This document shows positions 23,354 through 36,607 of a stretch of 64,000 nt of DNA, one piece after another; the first letter of the stretch is position 1; each line of letters opens with the position of its first letter. Both the position numbers and the translations under genes were made by a program. The notes beneath the pieces are model-generated. The model ran no database searches. It had not been told where the DNA came from and saw nothing but the letters and a program-made list of their open reading frames with translations. The stretch is from Physella acuta. Lineage: Eukaryota; Mollusca; Gastropoda; Physidae. The stretch lies in NCBI RefSeq assembly GCF_028476545.1, contig NW_026732263.1:1-64000 (forward strand). Direction: 5' to 3'.

Positions 23354-24352
23354 TTCAGTGTGTCGTGTTGGTCAGTGTGTCGTGTTGGTCCGTGTGTCGT
23401 GTTGTCCATGTGTCGTGTTGGTCCGTGTCTCCTGTTGGTATGTGTGTCGTGTTGGTCAGTGTGTCGTGTTGGTCCGTGTATCGTGTTGGTTCGTGTGTCG
23501 TGTTGGTCAGTGTGTCGTGCTGGTCCGTGTGTCGGGTTGGTCCGTGTGTCGTGTTGGTCCGTGTGTCGTGTTGGTCCGTGTGTCGTGTTGGTCTGTGTGT
23601 TGTGTTGGTCCGTGTGTCGCAGTGGTCACTCAGTGTGTTGGGGTGGTCAGTGTGTCGTGTTGGTCCGTGTGTCGTGTCGGTCCTTGTTGGTCCGTGTGTC
23701 GTGTTGGTCCGTGTGTCGTGTTGTCCATGTGTCGTGTTGGTCCGTGTCTCCTGTTGGTATGTGTGTCGTGTTGGTCAGTGTGTCGTGTTGGTCCGTGTAT
23801 CGTGTTGGTTCGTGTGTCGTGTTGGTCAGTGTGTCGTGCTGGTCCGTGTGTCGGGTTGGTCCGTGTGTCGTGTTGGTCCGTGTGTCGTGTTGGTCCGTGT
23901 GTCGTGTTGGTCTGTGTGTTGTGTTGGTCCGTGTGTCGCAGTGGTCACTCAGTGTGTTGGGGTGGTCAGTGTGTCGTGTTGGTCCGTGTGTCGTGTCGGT
24001 CCTTGTTGGTCCGTGTGTCGGGTTGGTCCGTGCGTTGTGTTGGTCCGTGTGTCGTGTTGGTCTGTGTGTTGTGTTGGTCCGTGTGTCGTGTTGGTCTGTG
24101 TGTTGTGTTGGTCCGTGTGTCGCAGTGGTCACTCAGTGTGTTGGGGTGGTCAGTGTGTCGTGTTGGTCCGTGTGTCGTGTCGGTCCTTGTTGGTCCGTGT
24201 GTCGGGTTGGTCCGTGCGTTGTGTTGGTCCGTGTGTCGTGTCGGTCCTTGTTGGTCCGTGTGTCGTGTTGGTCCGTGTGTCGTGTTGGTACGTGTGTCGT
24301 GTCGGTCCCTGTTGGTCTGTGTGTCGTGTTGGTTCGTGTGTCGCAGTGGTCG
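23354..24352. repeat. 17-bp minisatellite GTCCGTGTGTCGTGTTG with internal duplications
   Basis: About 58 units of 17 bp over 1 kb. A variant marker containing CGCAGTGGTCACTCAGTG occurs at about 23618, 23937 and 24121, with a related one at 24342. The first two lie 319 bp apart inside near-identical segments, so a block of about 19 units was duplicated. Open frames on both strands are by-products of a repeat that lacks stops. Confidence 0.95.
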
Positions 24353-24399
24353 ATCATTGAGTTGGGTTGGTTAGCAATTGTGTGAGTCACGTCCTTTAT

Positions 24400-26141
24400 C
24401 TTGTTACATGATCTGTAAGCCACCTAATTAGTTGTGTCTAGCTAGGAAGCTCTCAATTTACAATTAAACAGAAATAACTTTCGGGCAGCTAAAAAAAGAT
24501 CATGAACGAATAGTTCTATCCACGAATTTAAAATACGGTTTTAAACAATTATTTACAGTGTCAAACTACACCATACTCCCCCATCCCATAATTCTCCAAC
24601 CTACACTTTCAAACCACGTTATTCATCGTTTTACCATCCCATATTGTAACTTTTTAAAAATCACAACTCCGTGAAATCGTCGTTAAGACATTCCCCACCC
24701 TCCCCACCCCCTGCAAGTGTTAAGTATTGACACTGCACGCCTTAGTGCACTCTCATTACACCACGTGACATAGTTTAGTTAAAAATATTGCTTCAACTTA
24801 CTACACCCTCTTTAGCAATTGGCTAAATTAATTTGGCAACAAGTTTGAGTTTTAGCCTCTTACCTGGCAACTTGAAGCACTTTGTTGATCCCATCCTTCA
24901 TGTTGACTTGCTTCATTGTGTTGGTAATTTGAAATCTATTTGTCATACGCAACCACAATATAAAAAATATTCATCTTACAAATACGTGTAGTGTAAATAA
25001 ACAAAACGTAAACATAAAGAAGGAACGACAACCCACCTTCTGCCCCTGTATTAAGTGTGGCATTTAATTCCTCATCAGATGGATGAAGTTTCTTCCTCTA
25101 AAGGAATTGGGTGGGGCGGATGTTTTTGGTACTGATTAGATGAGCACCATCATTTCTGATGCACCTGTTAATAGGACTTCGCTCACCTAGTTTGGATTTC
25201 AGCGTAGAATTAAGAATGGGGTTTAAATTTTAGACTGGGGTTTTTTAATTAAGATTGGAGTTTAGAATTAGAATTTGGGTTTAAATTTTAGATAGTAGCT
25301 TTTGAATCAAGATTTGAGTTCAGATTTTAGATTGAAGTTTTCGAATTAATATTGGAGTTTAAAATTAAATTGGACTTTAGATTTTATGTTGGAGTTTTTT
25401 AATTGGAGTTTGAAGTTTCTTCCTTTAGTTTGTATGAACTACAAATGCGACCAGTGTTTCTTTCAGACTTTTTCCTCCCCGGAGAGGGGTGGAGGTACTT
25501 GAAATTTTCGGGGGCGGGTGTAGAATTTTCTGGGAGGGGGCGGACACTGGAAAAAGTTTATAATTATATTTCGTTGAATGGGACGGTAGACATGTTTTGG
25601 GGTGTGTGTGTGGGGGGAGGGGAGGGGGGGGGGGGCAGGGTGGAGCCCCCTCCTCCCAAGTAGAGTTGCCTGAAACTCTAAATGTGACTTTTGTCATGAA
25701 TGAGATTAGGTGCATCGTTTAGGGATATGCCTATGACTATATGTTGTATAAAGTACCGATTCTGGATAAAAATCCGTTTTCAATGTCATTTTTCGTTTCC
25801 GGTTAAATTTAATTAAGGTGGTGATTTTGGTTTTGGTTTTAGTTTAGAGAAAATAGACAGCACTATCAACCTCGCGCCCGTTGTATCCTTTCTCAACGGG
25901 CCATTTTTCTCGTGTTAACATGTTTGTACTGTTAATATGTGAGCTCATCCTTACCTTATTATTATTATTTGTTTCACGCTGACACCTTACGTTATGTAAG
26001 TCGACCAGCTGGGCCCCACGTGCTTTTATTTTAAATTCTCACACAACTAGATACTCACACATGTAACACACCTGTACCGACACACCTGTACCTACACACC
26101 TGTACCGACACACCTGTGACCTACCTACCTCTACTCACCAG
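24400..26141. other. No supported exon; degenerate TTTAGAATT-rich repeats
   Basis: About 25185-25410 holds a loose repeat of GGAGTTTAGAATTAAGATT-like words. A G-rich run lies near 25612-25640. Just before the PDZ exon are several CACACCTGTACC repeats. The exon that should encode the N-terminal half of the PDZ was searched for by eye here and further left and was not found. Confidence 0.5.
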
Positions 26142-26296
26142 ATTAACCCAAACAGCAAGGCGTTCTACGAGGGTCTGCAAGTGGACGACACAATTGTGGC
26201 CATCAATGGCCAACAGATTCACGGATTAAATCACAACGAGGTCCAAGCACTCATCAAGAACGCCACCACAGGAGCCTTAACTCTTTTACTGCAAAG
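26142..26296 (+). CDS. PDZ domain exon (C-terminal half of the domain)
   Basis: The exon follows CTCACCAG and ends CAAAG before GTGAGT, a strong donor. It reads from phase 0 to phase 2 and is 155 bp long. The peptide begins INPNSKAFYEGLQVDD, continues TIVAINGQQIHGLNHNEVQ and ends ALTLLLQR. This matches the second half of a PDZ fold: the turn after beta-C, the GLxxxDxIxxINGxxxxxLxHxEVQ core with helix B, and the last beta-strand. The SKA and H-E-V/A-Q pattern resembles PDLIM/Zasp domains, which bind C-terminal peptides of alpha-actinin. The beta-A/beta-B part with the GLGF-like loop must lie in an upstream exon that I could not find. The next exon can join in frame either at 28633 or directly at 33663. 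Confidence 0.9.
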
Positions 26297-26303
26297 GTGA
26301 GTC

Positions 26304-26336
<33 letters not shown>
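26304..26336. repeat. (GT)n microsatellite next to the PDZ exon donor
   Basis: About 16 GT units begin a few bases after the exon's GTGAGT donor. Long GT runs close to donors can bind splicing regulators such as CELF or TDP-43-type proteins; that is inference from other species. Confidence 0.85.
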
Positions 26337-26341
<5 letters not shown>

Positions 26342-27296
26342 CATCTGGTGAGTAGCTCAGGTAAGGTTGTGAAGACTGAGACGAATCGTTGTGTCAGCAG
26401 TTTTTGTTACGTAGATAAATGTTTGGAACAGTTTCCACAAAGCATTGTGTAGCCGAACATTGAGTCTGTTGTTGTTGTTGGTGATGGTGTTGTACAGTTG
26501 TTTACAGAAAACTATTTTATTACAAAAATGCAAACTTTTAGAACATGCACATTTAACGCCACTAAAAACAAAACGTTATGTTTAAGCCTTATCTATATTT
26601 TGTAATGTTTTGTCGTCCCCCCCCCCCCCCACCCTTCTTGATGTGTGATGTTGTGGTGTGTGTAAAAATTGTTCTATTTTCACTGTCCCTGAATAGGTCT
26701 TATCTTTTTAAAGTGCAGTGTTCACTTATCTTTATCGATCGGTCTATGCACATCGGTACGGTACAACATGACATTCTCGCATGGATATCTCAGTTTACTT
26801 GTCAGTTTAATGTAGCTTTTTCTTGAACGTCTTTTGAACTGCTATTGATATCACTTTTGCTCAACTTTGTATATTTAACTCAACCCCCCCCCCCCCCCCC
26901 CCGCCCCTACAAATAGGCAGTCACTCTGTTCATTTATTAAAATTCCCACGCGGTTGTCGCACCTGGCTGTTGCTAACATACTTGTTAGTTAACAATTGAC
27001 TTGTTAGTTAACAATTGACTTGTTAGTTAACAATTGACGGTTGAAAAAAAATTACGAACATTCATGCTTGGGTGATTTTACAGGGGTGAATTTTATCGGT
27101 TCACTGATGCGTGTCATGCCATGTGCTGTATGATGGTGCCCAGTGCTAATTGGGTAACACATGTGTTTTACATTAACATATTCGTTACAATTAGCAACAT
27201 ATACGAATTACACACAGCAACACATTTGGTTTAGACTGTTATACCCCTTCAAAAAAAAAAAGAAAAACGACTTAAGTGTGCAATAGTGCCTTTTGT

Positions 27297-27447
27297 AGAA
27301 TGTCCCTAAGATTTGAATGTCAAATTGGGTCTTGTGTAGAAGGTCCCTAAGATTTGAATGTCAAATTGGGTCTTGTGTAGAATGTCCCTAAGATTTGAAT
27401 GTCAAATTGGGTCTTGTGTAGAAGGTCCCTAAGATTTGAATGTCAAT
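27297..27447. repeat. 41-bp tandem repeat
   Basis: Four units of AGAATGTCCCTAAGATTTGA followed by ATGTCAAATTGGGTCTTGTGT. A three-copy 19-bp word (ACTTGTTAGTTAACAATTG) lies nearby at about 26980-27040. Both lie in the intron after the PDZ exon. Confidence 0.88.
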
Positions 27448-28632
27448 GTGTTGTAGTGATTGGGGATTTTTATATTATTTAATATAAATACAATACTACG
27501 CTATACACCATAGATCACTATTGTGTATTTCTATCACGGAAAACATTTGTTCTGACTTTTATTGTTTACTCTCCCTGGCCATTCCGGTTGACTTTAAGGA
27601 GAGGTAAAGAGAAGTTTTTGAAAATATTTGAATTGATAAAATTATCTTCAACGGCTTATATTCGATACAAAAATATAAATCGATTTAATTTTTATAAATG
27701 TAACTATAATTTTATTTCTTGCCATATTTTTAAAAAGATTTTCTCAAAAAATTGTGTATGATTACACTGACTTTTCATGCCAATTGAAGGTGTATAATTA
27801 CATTCTTTTTCAACATATCAACCTCTCATTATATCAATACCCAAAGGTAGACGATATAGGGCGCTTGTAACGCAGATCAACATTCAGCATGCTACAAACA
27901 TGCGCGAGATGACGTCAGTTTCCTGTGGACACGCCCACACCCAGTATTTGATCTCACCGTTAGAAGTCTTTGAGAAAAATGGTGTACTTTAAATGGTGGT
28001 TGGTGTAGTGTTCTGTGGTTTTTCAGTGGTATTTGGGGTGGGATTTCTCATTAATCATTGGGGGTTTGTTCTCTCATATTCATTGTGGTTTTCCTCTCAA
28101 AATCATTGGGGGTTGTCCTCTCAATAGTCGCTGGAAAAATGCCCTCTGTATAATAACTCTGGCGACATCTTTGTAAATTTGGAGCAAGTGTTACTAGAAG
28201 TTTTGTTTTGGTACAAGTCATTCGTCATGAGATGCTTCAAGTCACCAATGACTCGTCTGTTTTCCCATGACTTTAGAATCTGCCCCACTACTTTATAAAT
28301 CATTCAGCTCCACACAAACAAGTGGTTTTGGTTTCAATGTTGTCTTCTTGTCAGGCTAGTCAGCGAATCACGTGATTCCCGTAACAACCACTATCTGTGA
28401 CCACTACTCATTCTGGCGACTGGCGAAAGTTTTCAAAGATTGTACCAAAATGTTGACCAATGGTCGGTCAATGTTTATTAACCCTCGTCTCTCAGTCAGT
28501 AATTTACCTACTGTCGGTCAGTATTTTACCTACTTTCGGTCAGTATCTTAACTAATCACCTGTTAACCTGTTCATCTACCTGCGTTTATCTACCTGTGCC
28601 ATGACCATGACGTCTTGTCCACCTGAACTCAG

Positions 28633-28713
28633 GCCTCCAGTACAGCAGACGTACACCAAGAGCACCAGTGTACATCTAATTATAAACCAGACAGTCACCA
28701 ATCGCTTGCGTAC
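28633..28713 (+). CDS. Probable cassette exon after the PDZ
   Basis: After CTGAACTCAG an 81-bp stretch reads PPVQQTYTKSTSVHLIINQT and then VTNRLRT, ending at TAC before GTTATA, a weak donor. It enters and leaves in phase 2, so including or skipping it keeps the frame. With it, the AG left by the PDZ exon becomes AGG (Arg), and the final AC joins A of the next exon as ACA (Thr). Without it, AG plus A gives AGA (Arg). This two-way fit is the main evidence. I recognise no domain. A less likely reading is an intronic open stretch with chance borders. An alternative donor three bases earlier in the series (GTACGT) would not keep the frame of the next exon. Confidence 0.6.
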
Positions 28714-29097
28714 GTTATAGGCTTGCACCGAACCAGACTTTCAAAAGCCGTAAATAGGCCCAGTGAATGTTCTCAAGAATTTGTCACGCTGTTGACAGGG
28801 TTCCACTTGACTGACCCTGAATCCATGCTCAAGTGTGGGACTAGTTTTCATGCTTTAAATATGAAAAGAATTAATAGTGGCGTGTGTGATGGGCCGTCAC
28901 ACCTTAGGCACTCGAAGCTTAGCTGTACAAGAAACCCTGTAGGAATAAATACGTCTTGTTTACTGGTAGCAGTAGTCCCAGAACTAATAAACCTCTAACA
29001 TTGCTAACCTATAAAATGGTCGGTTGACTGAAATGACCGGAAGCGGCCTCCCCTTACCTGCCTAACTGCTGTGTTACGTCACCTCTGTTGTTTTTAC

Positions 29098-29245
29098 AAG
29101 CGGAAGTAGCTGACCATGTTACAATGGATGTTACCGGAAGTAGCTGACCATGTTACAATGGATGTTACCGGAAGTAGCTGACCATGTTACAATGGCTATT
29201 GCCGGAAGTAGATGACCATGTTACAATGGCTGTTACCGGAAGTCC
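29098..29245. repeat. 34-bp tandem repeat
   Basis: Four units of AGTAGCTGACCATGTTACAA followed by TGGATGTTACCGGA, in the intron after the cassette exon. Confidence 0.85.
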
Positions 29246-31596
29246 ATGAATGCATGCACTTTTGCATTAGAGGTCCAGTTCTCGAAAAATTGCCTGGTGA
29301 TAAGAGAAGGAGTTGTTCGTTCAATCAACATTAGCCTTCACGCATTTTGTTTGGTTCAAAATGTTAATGTCGGGTTGTCTTGTTGTCTACACGTTTCTGT
29401 ATGGTTGTCCAATCTTTGTTGATGGGCTGTGACAGTAGCAAACAGTGGAGGAGGACGGCGAAATTTATTTATAGCTTATTGCTCGTAGCTGACCTCTCTC
29501 AGCTGACCCCGACATCTTTTCGCCGACCTTTATAAGTTAACGTGCTAGCTGACCTCACCTGTGTGAGGACTCCGTCACGCCCCATAGACCTGCTTGTGCT
29601 GTAGCTTACAACATAGAATCTAACAATACACAACTAACACACACACACACACATATGTAGGTATGTCAGAACACCCACCACTTCCTGGTTCAAGTAATCA
29701 TACACACAACAACCAATCACTCCAACCAATCACTCCAACCAATCAACCTAATCAATCCGCCTTTAAGATATCGATTTCTCCTCGTTATCGTCACGCTGCA
29801 TGATCCCCAGCCATCGATCACATCGGGACATATCCTGGATCATAAACGGATTGACCTTTAGTGTTGGCCGTCTGCCTAAGGTGAGCGGTGTCTTGGTGTT
29901 TCCTGTGGAATCACAGCAACAATCTCTGAGGAAGTTGGGACTAGATTAGAGATCTTCTCCCCATCTATCTACAGCTGATGGCACCCTGCCCTTTTACGTG
30001 ACTCTTTATCTTTACTTAAACAAACATCAATTTATGTTCGTGTGTGTATCACTGTATGTGTGTGTGTGTATCACTGTATGTGTGTGTGTATCAATATGAC
30101 ACCGATATCCATATAACATCGAAGCATAATACGCTTCACTATGTAAACGAGGTTTTACCTGAGGTAGACGGGCTTTAGTTGCTTGAAATACTCCTTCTAT
30201 CATCTCCGTGTTTATTTTTAAAGCCTCGATTCCTCTATGAAACTGTGATAGCACCCAGCTCTATCACGCCCTAGGTCGTGGTAAAAATCCCTTTCATCTC
30301 TGTTGTGCCATAAATTTATGCCACACTTTTGAAATCAAAACAACGCCCCCCTCCCCCGCTTTACACGGCTCCCCCAGCGGTGTAAACGATGTGTTCGACT
30401 CCCTAGGTAAAAGAATCTCTCCCCGTTGCGCACCGCCCTTGGTAACTGGTTGCAGATGATGTAACGAAAATGTCACCGATCAGACCAAACTGCACCGGTG
30501 CGCACCGTTTGTTGTGGCAGTTGTGACGTCAGTCTCTCTCGGCGTGCTTTTTATGGCGTCATGTTGGGAATTTGATGTCGTCATTCGTGGCGGCGTTACC
30601 CACTTCCGGAACAGTGTCTCTCTTAATGGAACCGTTAGTCAATTGGCTTTTGACTGGTGCTTGAAATATTATATTTCTACCCGTTGATTATGGCGTATCT
30701 CCACCCCCAACAGAAAGTGAGAACGTTATTTTCATTGAAGATTTTTTGTGTAATATACCCGTTTAATCAAGAAAGGACATTTTATTATGAAATACATTCA
30801 ACAACGTGCATTGATTCAAAACATCAAAATAATTGGCCCATATATAAATGTGAGAATTTTAGCTACCAAGACCTGACTAAAATTGTGTTGATAAAGTAAA
30901 ATAAAGCTTATTCTCTATTCGTTTGTGGTTAATTTGTTCATTGTTTTTCAGAACTCATTTCGATTAAAAAAATGCAAGCAACTCCACGCCAATTCGTGTA
31001 ATTCTGAGACTGTTGCTATTGTGAATATTCCTCTCATTCATAACTTATTTACAAAAGCTATAAAAACTTTAAAAAAAAAAAAACAACATTTAAACATCTT
31101 TAAAAAAAACTGTTGAAATTTTAAAAATAATTTATTGAAGCTAAATAAACATCTCTTATATCATGTTATATCGTAGCGATTCTCTCGCGCAAAAGTGGTT
31201 TAAAATAGTGTTTCAATTCAAAGTTGTTTTTTTCTTTCTTGAATCGTAATAATAATTGTTATTTGGTTCACGTTATAAAAATAAACGATATATAATAAAG
31301 TGTCACAAATGTGGTTAATCCATTTATTAAAGGAAACAAAAACGAGACAAAATCACACACACACATATTGAACCTATGGAGATCAAAATTATAAATAAAT
31401 GCACCAAAAATCTTAATCTCTTACTAAATTCCTAAGTACAAAATCATAAGCTATTTGAACGCAAATGAAGTAAACCATCTATTTTTTAAAATGACTTTTC
31501 TTTAATTCAATATCAAAGAAAACTCATATACCTAGTCCACCTTCTAGTAGAAAATTTTTAGACGAGCATTTTCTCAGCAAAACTATTAAATGGTAA

Positions 31597-31601
<5 letters not shown>

Positions 31602-31662
<61 letters not shown>
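31602..31662. repeat. (AT)n microsatellite
   Basis: About 60 bp of pure AT alternation. Similar tracts are at 33927-33981, 45625-45694, 52427-52479 and 53420-53500. Confidence 0.95.
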
Positions 31663-32404
31663 CTATATATAGGTAAATTTCAGTGTATTGCAATGTTAAA
31701 AGATGTGTTAAAATTGACTTTTGATGTAGTAGTTACTTCCCATTTATAATTTCAAAACAAATAAAGGGACAAAATTTATAACTATTTGCCAAAATGTTAT
31801 TAAAATACAGATAATATATTTTATGGTAGCAAGAAATAAAAGTTAATTTATTATTTATTATTTTCCTAAAGCAGATATTAAAATTATTATTTCACGTTTT
31901 TCTCTACTCTTCATGATTTATAGATTTTAGAAAAATCATTCTAAACACAAAACATTAGCTGCACTAAATGCATAATATGTAGAGATGGAATTTCATCTAG
32001 AAAATATCATTTATTTATCTGGATTATTTTTGTAAATTTTAACTTCACGCTCTAAAGAACGACAGCCAACCTAATATAGACATGTGGCGAATGTCACTCC
32101 CTACCCCACAGCCTGAAAAAGTCATGTCATGTCACTCGTGTTAGCTCAGTTCCTTGACCCAACGGTACCGCCAACGTTGTCAACCCGACGGACGCTGCCC
32201 GCGTATAAAATAAAGTGTCAATCCTTATTTTTTTTTTTTACTAGATTTCTATAGCTCTTTACTTTAGCAAATATTTTTTTTTTACACAGCGGTGTCTGTA
32301 TGCTAGACTGTGGTAGACATTTGATCTTTTCTATAGTTTAAACCAACATATCATTCACCATGTATGTTTTTATGTGTAATATTTATGGTAATATATAAAT
32401 GTTA

Positions 32405-32545
32405 ACATTTTTCGGGCAAACGGTCTTCGGGCAAGTGGCTCTGGGCATTTGTCCCATTCGGGCAAGTGTCCATTCGGGAAATCGGCCTTCGGGCAAACGG
32501 CATTCGGGCAAGTGTCTTTCGGGAAAACGTCCGGCTCCCCGTGTA
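32405..32545. repeat. Degenerate ~15-bp repeat TTCGGGCAAACGGC
   Basis: Eight or so units of TTCGGGCAA plus A/GTGTC or ACGGC. The word order resembles short interspersed repeat families with CATTCGGGCAAA words that I remember from invertebrates, but I cannot name one. Confidence 0.6.
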
Positions 32546-33662
32546 TATGTATGGTACCTACATATTAAGTTAGAGAAGACGATGTATTTGCCAGGATATT
32601 TCCTAAAATTCTCGTTAGCTGTAATGGAATCTTAGCGTCAAGCTGATGTTTACCTTCTATTTCCCGCTAGGATAAGATTGTGACAGTGAGGAATGATCTG
32701 CTCTGATTGATTATTGCATCAGGGCTCCTGGGGTTAAGTAGGCGTGGATAAGGTTGTACGATGGGGAGGGGGGAGGGGGGGGGTGTATTGGAGGGTCAGG
32801 TGGCTAGTCCATGTAGGTCAGTTGGTTCAGTCCATATATTGGTGGGTATGTTTGTAAACAAAATACCGTACCACTTTGTTGACACTGATACAACATAAAT
32901 GCCCCCCCCCCCCCCCTCTCCCTTAATCTTACTCTCATTTGTACGTGGTAAATTACTGACGTAGTCACTGCTCTCAAGAATGTTCATCTCTGTGAAACTG
33001 GCTAGAGTTTAACACCACCACAACCATAACTGAGGTGCCACCGAAATTAAGGCTCAACAGAATTATACCTTCTATTTCAATTAGTTCAATCACCATTCAG
33101 AGATTTAATTAGTTCAATTACCATTCAGAGATACACTTTAATTAGTTTAATTGCCATTCATATTTACACTGTACTTAGTTTAATTACCATTCATAGCTAC
33201 ATCTCAGTAAGTTCAACTACCAATCACATATTTGACTCTACCATTAATTGTGCTGTATCCGCCCTGAAGGGTTAGTGTACTTTACATCGATATCTTCGAA
33301 AACTATTTTGAGCATCTGTTCCACTTAAGAATTTTTATGGATATACGTATATTATGTATATACAAACATAAAATATAAATAGTCCTAGTAAAAGTACATT
33401 CCACTCCCTGACATCCACTCCCTCCCCATCCCCCGCTCCCCAAAACTAAAACCAAGACAGCTACGGTTAAAGCAAACAACATGATATCTCGTGATTTTTC
33501 TGTTTCTATTTTTACCCCGTCAGACGAATGCACGCGCGGTTTAATTAAACCCATCATTAGCGCACCCCTTCCAATGACTAAGTGCTGCCACAAGGTACGA
33601 AACACGTGCGCCCCTCAACTTCCTCTTTTTTTCTACCTACCTTGTTTTTTTTTCTTCCTCAG

Positions 33663-33751
33663 AGATACCCACACAGTCAACGGGCACGTTAATGGTGCGC
33701 TGCCCCACCCCAAGGGGATCCAAGGCCCAGGCAGCTCCTTTGGATCAACAG
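33663..33751 (+). CDS. PDZ-gene linker exon (DTHTVNGHVNG)
   Basis: Preceded by a strong pyrimidine tract and TTCCTCAG and followed by GTAAAGC. It is 89 bp long, entering in phase 2 and leaving in phase 1. The peptide is DTHTVNGHVNGALPHPKGIQ then GPGSSFGST. It is a Gly/Pro/Ser-rich linker with no domain. It is the last exon before the 12-kb intron that contains the Polinton-like element. Confidence 0.8.
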
Positions 33752-33923
33752 GTAAAGCAATGGCCGTTTGCTCGGGTGCCGTCTGCTCAATGGGACGCCA
33801 CCACGCAACTTTTAGCTCTGCTCTTTTTCTGCGCGCACCTTTTTCAAATTATGTCGTCATCTTGTTGTTGATATTTTCGTGTGTTTGGTGTATTTTCTGC
33901 TCTTTTTGTTGTAAATGCTCTGC

Positions 33924-33984
<61 letters not shown>

Positions 33985-36607
33985 TACATATGATCTCCGT
34001 GAAAGTAGAAAATATGTTTCTCTTTGTTTATATATTTGATATTAGAGTAATCTTTCTTTATCTGCTTTATGTTTGACGCCAGAGTAATATCCCTTTTATC
34101 CCCAGCTATTCGTCATCCAAAATATTGTTTTGGAACTCATTTAAAATAATTAGTTTAATTAACCAACTGCTTTTTTTTTTTAAATAAGGAGCTTGTAGCA
34201 TTAATTTACTAATGGTAGTTCCTCACGAATTACATTTTTGGGTCAATGGTCATGGATAGTGGTGAAAGAGTTACGTCCAATATTAGCAGACTATAACTGT
34301 TGGTTAAATGCCCGCCAAATTGTTCGGCGTGATTGAGGCTAGTCTTGTGGCATGTTGGTTTATTAAGTGTCTGCTTCTTTGTTGGTGTTCTGTTCATAAT
34401 GTATTTATGCACCTGTGGATGTGTGTGTAGATGTATGTTTCTGTATATGTGCGGTATATTTTTTAATGTATTTTTATGTTTATATGTATGTTTAAGTGTT
34501 TTTATGTATGTATTACACAGCAGGATACGACAATAACGTCGAAGGCTTGCTATATATTTGTTTAATTTGATTAGTTACCTTGAAAAGGCTTAATATGTCA
34601 ATAACCATTAAATTATTACCCTACTGAGTTAGTTGTAAAGGAATACATTTTATTTTTTTAAATCCATAATTATCTATTCACTAAAGCAAATATTTAAAGC
34701 TTCACAAACAGTGCATGGATTTTATATTGAAAACGTAAACCCCCAACACTGATGTTTACTTAACTGGAATCCCCACTATATTTTGCCTAGTCCTATTTAG
34801 CTCCATACCTTTCATTACATTATCTCCTCCATGCTGTTTTATTATCGCAGGCTGAACGCTAGCTGAATCATTGTTGGCGTTAGCCAAATGTACAGAGATA
34901 TAAAACCTATTTTATGTCTGTTTATGTATATGTGATGTTTACACACTCACAGCTGAGGTAGTGATGCTAACGCATTGCTAGCCTCCCTGTATATAGTGTA
35001 TGTGAGCCAATAGCTAGTCTCCTTATAACTTTGGTAGCAGTGTATGTGAGCCCATAGCTAGCCTCCTTATAACTTTGGTAGCAGTGTATGTGAGCCCATA
35101 GCTAGCCTCCTCATTACTTTTGTAGCAGTGTCATGTAGAACCCATTCCCTGTAGTATTTGGTACTTAGAAATATTTTTGTCAGTCTTGTGTGACTTAAAA
35201 TCACCTGCCAGGGTTAAAAGATATAACCCTCATATTTGATGATTTTTTTAACATGGGACTCGTCCGTACGCGTTATAAACACTGCAACCAAACACCCCAC
35301 AAGTAACGCAACTCCATTACGCTCCCAGCACCCATATCCCCCAAAACACCTACTGAACAGACACTCATATCCCCCAACATCATTACGCACCAGATACCCA
35401 TATTCCTCAACACCCATATCCCCCCAACACCCCTACTCACCCAACACACCTACTCAGCCAACACCCATATCCCCCCAACACCCCTACCCCCCCCCCCACA
35501 CCCCTACTCACCCAACACCTATATCCCACCCAACACACCTACTCAGCCAACACCCATATCCCCCACACCCATACTCACCCAACACCCCTACCCCATCAAC
35601 ACCCCTACTCACCCAACACCCCTACCCCCACCCCCAACACCCCTACCCACCCAACACCCATATCCCACAACACCCATATCCCCCCAACACCCCTACCCAC
35701 CCAACACTCATATCCCCCCAACACCCCTACTCACCCAACACTCATATCCCCCCAACACCCCTACTCACCCAACACCCCTACCCACCCAACACCCATATCC
35801 CCCCAACACCCCTACTCACCCAACACCCCTACCCACCCAACACCCATATCCCACAACACCCATATCCCCCTAACACCCCTACTCACCCAACACCCCTACC
35901 CACACAACACCCATATCCCACAACACCCATATCCCCCCAACACCCCTACCCACCCAACACTCATATCCCCCCAACACCCCTACTCACCCAACACCCATAT
36001 CCCCCCAACACCCCTACTCACCCAACACCCCTACCCACCCAACACCCATATCCCCCCAACACCCCTACTCACCCAACACCCCTACCCACCCAACACCCAT
36101 ATCCCCCCACACCCCTACTCACCCCACACCCCTACTCACCCAACACCCATATCCCCCCAACACCCCTACCCCCCCCCCCCCAACACCCCTACCCACCCAA
36201 CACCCATATCCCCCCAACACCCCTACCCACCCAACACCCCTACTCTCTAAACACCCCCACATCCTATCAACACCGCCCCACCCACCAAACACCTCTACAC
36301 CCTATAAACACCCTCACACCTTATAGACGTCCTGTATCTCACCCAATCACCTAACCTGTTTAAAACATGCCGTCTTTTGACCCCATCTTGTTTTCACACT
36401 TGCAACTTGTGGCAGGACATTTTTTAAACAGCGTAATACATTTATTAAAACATGTTGATCCAGTTTAGCATTTAACCCCCCCCCCCCCCCTCCTCTTCCT
36501 TATCCTGACCCATATTCCTCACTCCTTGCTGATCACCCCCTCCAACCCTTGTTCCAGATACTCCCATTTCCTATTCCTTCCTATTTACTTTTATATATCC
36601 TAATAGG
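33752..36607 (+). other. Intron part upstream of the Polinton-like element
   Basis: Contains an (AT)n tract at about 33927-33981, a three-copy repeat of about 45 bp with GTGAGCCCATAGCTAGCCTC (about 34990-35130), and the C-rich minisatellite at 35395-36260. No exon keeping the gene's phase was seen. Confidence 0.6.
35395..36262. repeat. 17-18 bp minisatellite CCAACACCCCTACTCAC
   Basis: Around 48 units alternating CCAACACCCCTACTCAC and CCAACACCCATATCCCC types, with occasional length changes. The long + strand open frame across it (TPISPQHPY-like) comes from the absence of stop words in the unit. It is not a gene. Confidence 0.95.

Larger units (their letters stand above)
28714..33662 (+). other. 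4.9-kb intron
   Basis: Contains the 34-bp repeat, an (AT)n tract (31602-31662), a degenerate TTCGGGCAAACGG repeat (32405-32545) and a 30-35 bp repeat of TTTAATTAGTTCAATTACCA type (33060-33240). No further exon recognised. The ORFs at 28723-28998 and 30657-31116 look non-coding. Confidence 0.5.

Noticed and set aside
23339-24423. Long ORFs on both strands (CVVLVRVSCWSVCR-like and HTDQHDTRTNTT-like)
   Set aside because: They follow the 17-bp minisatellite in several frames and have no unique sequence.
35236-36354. 372-codon + strand ORF of HPYPPNTP type
   Set aside because: It is the C-rich minisatellite read in a stop-free frame, with no splice or start context and not in the PDZ gene's phase.
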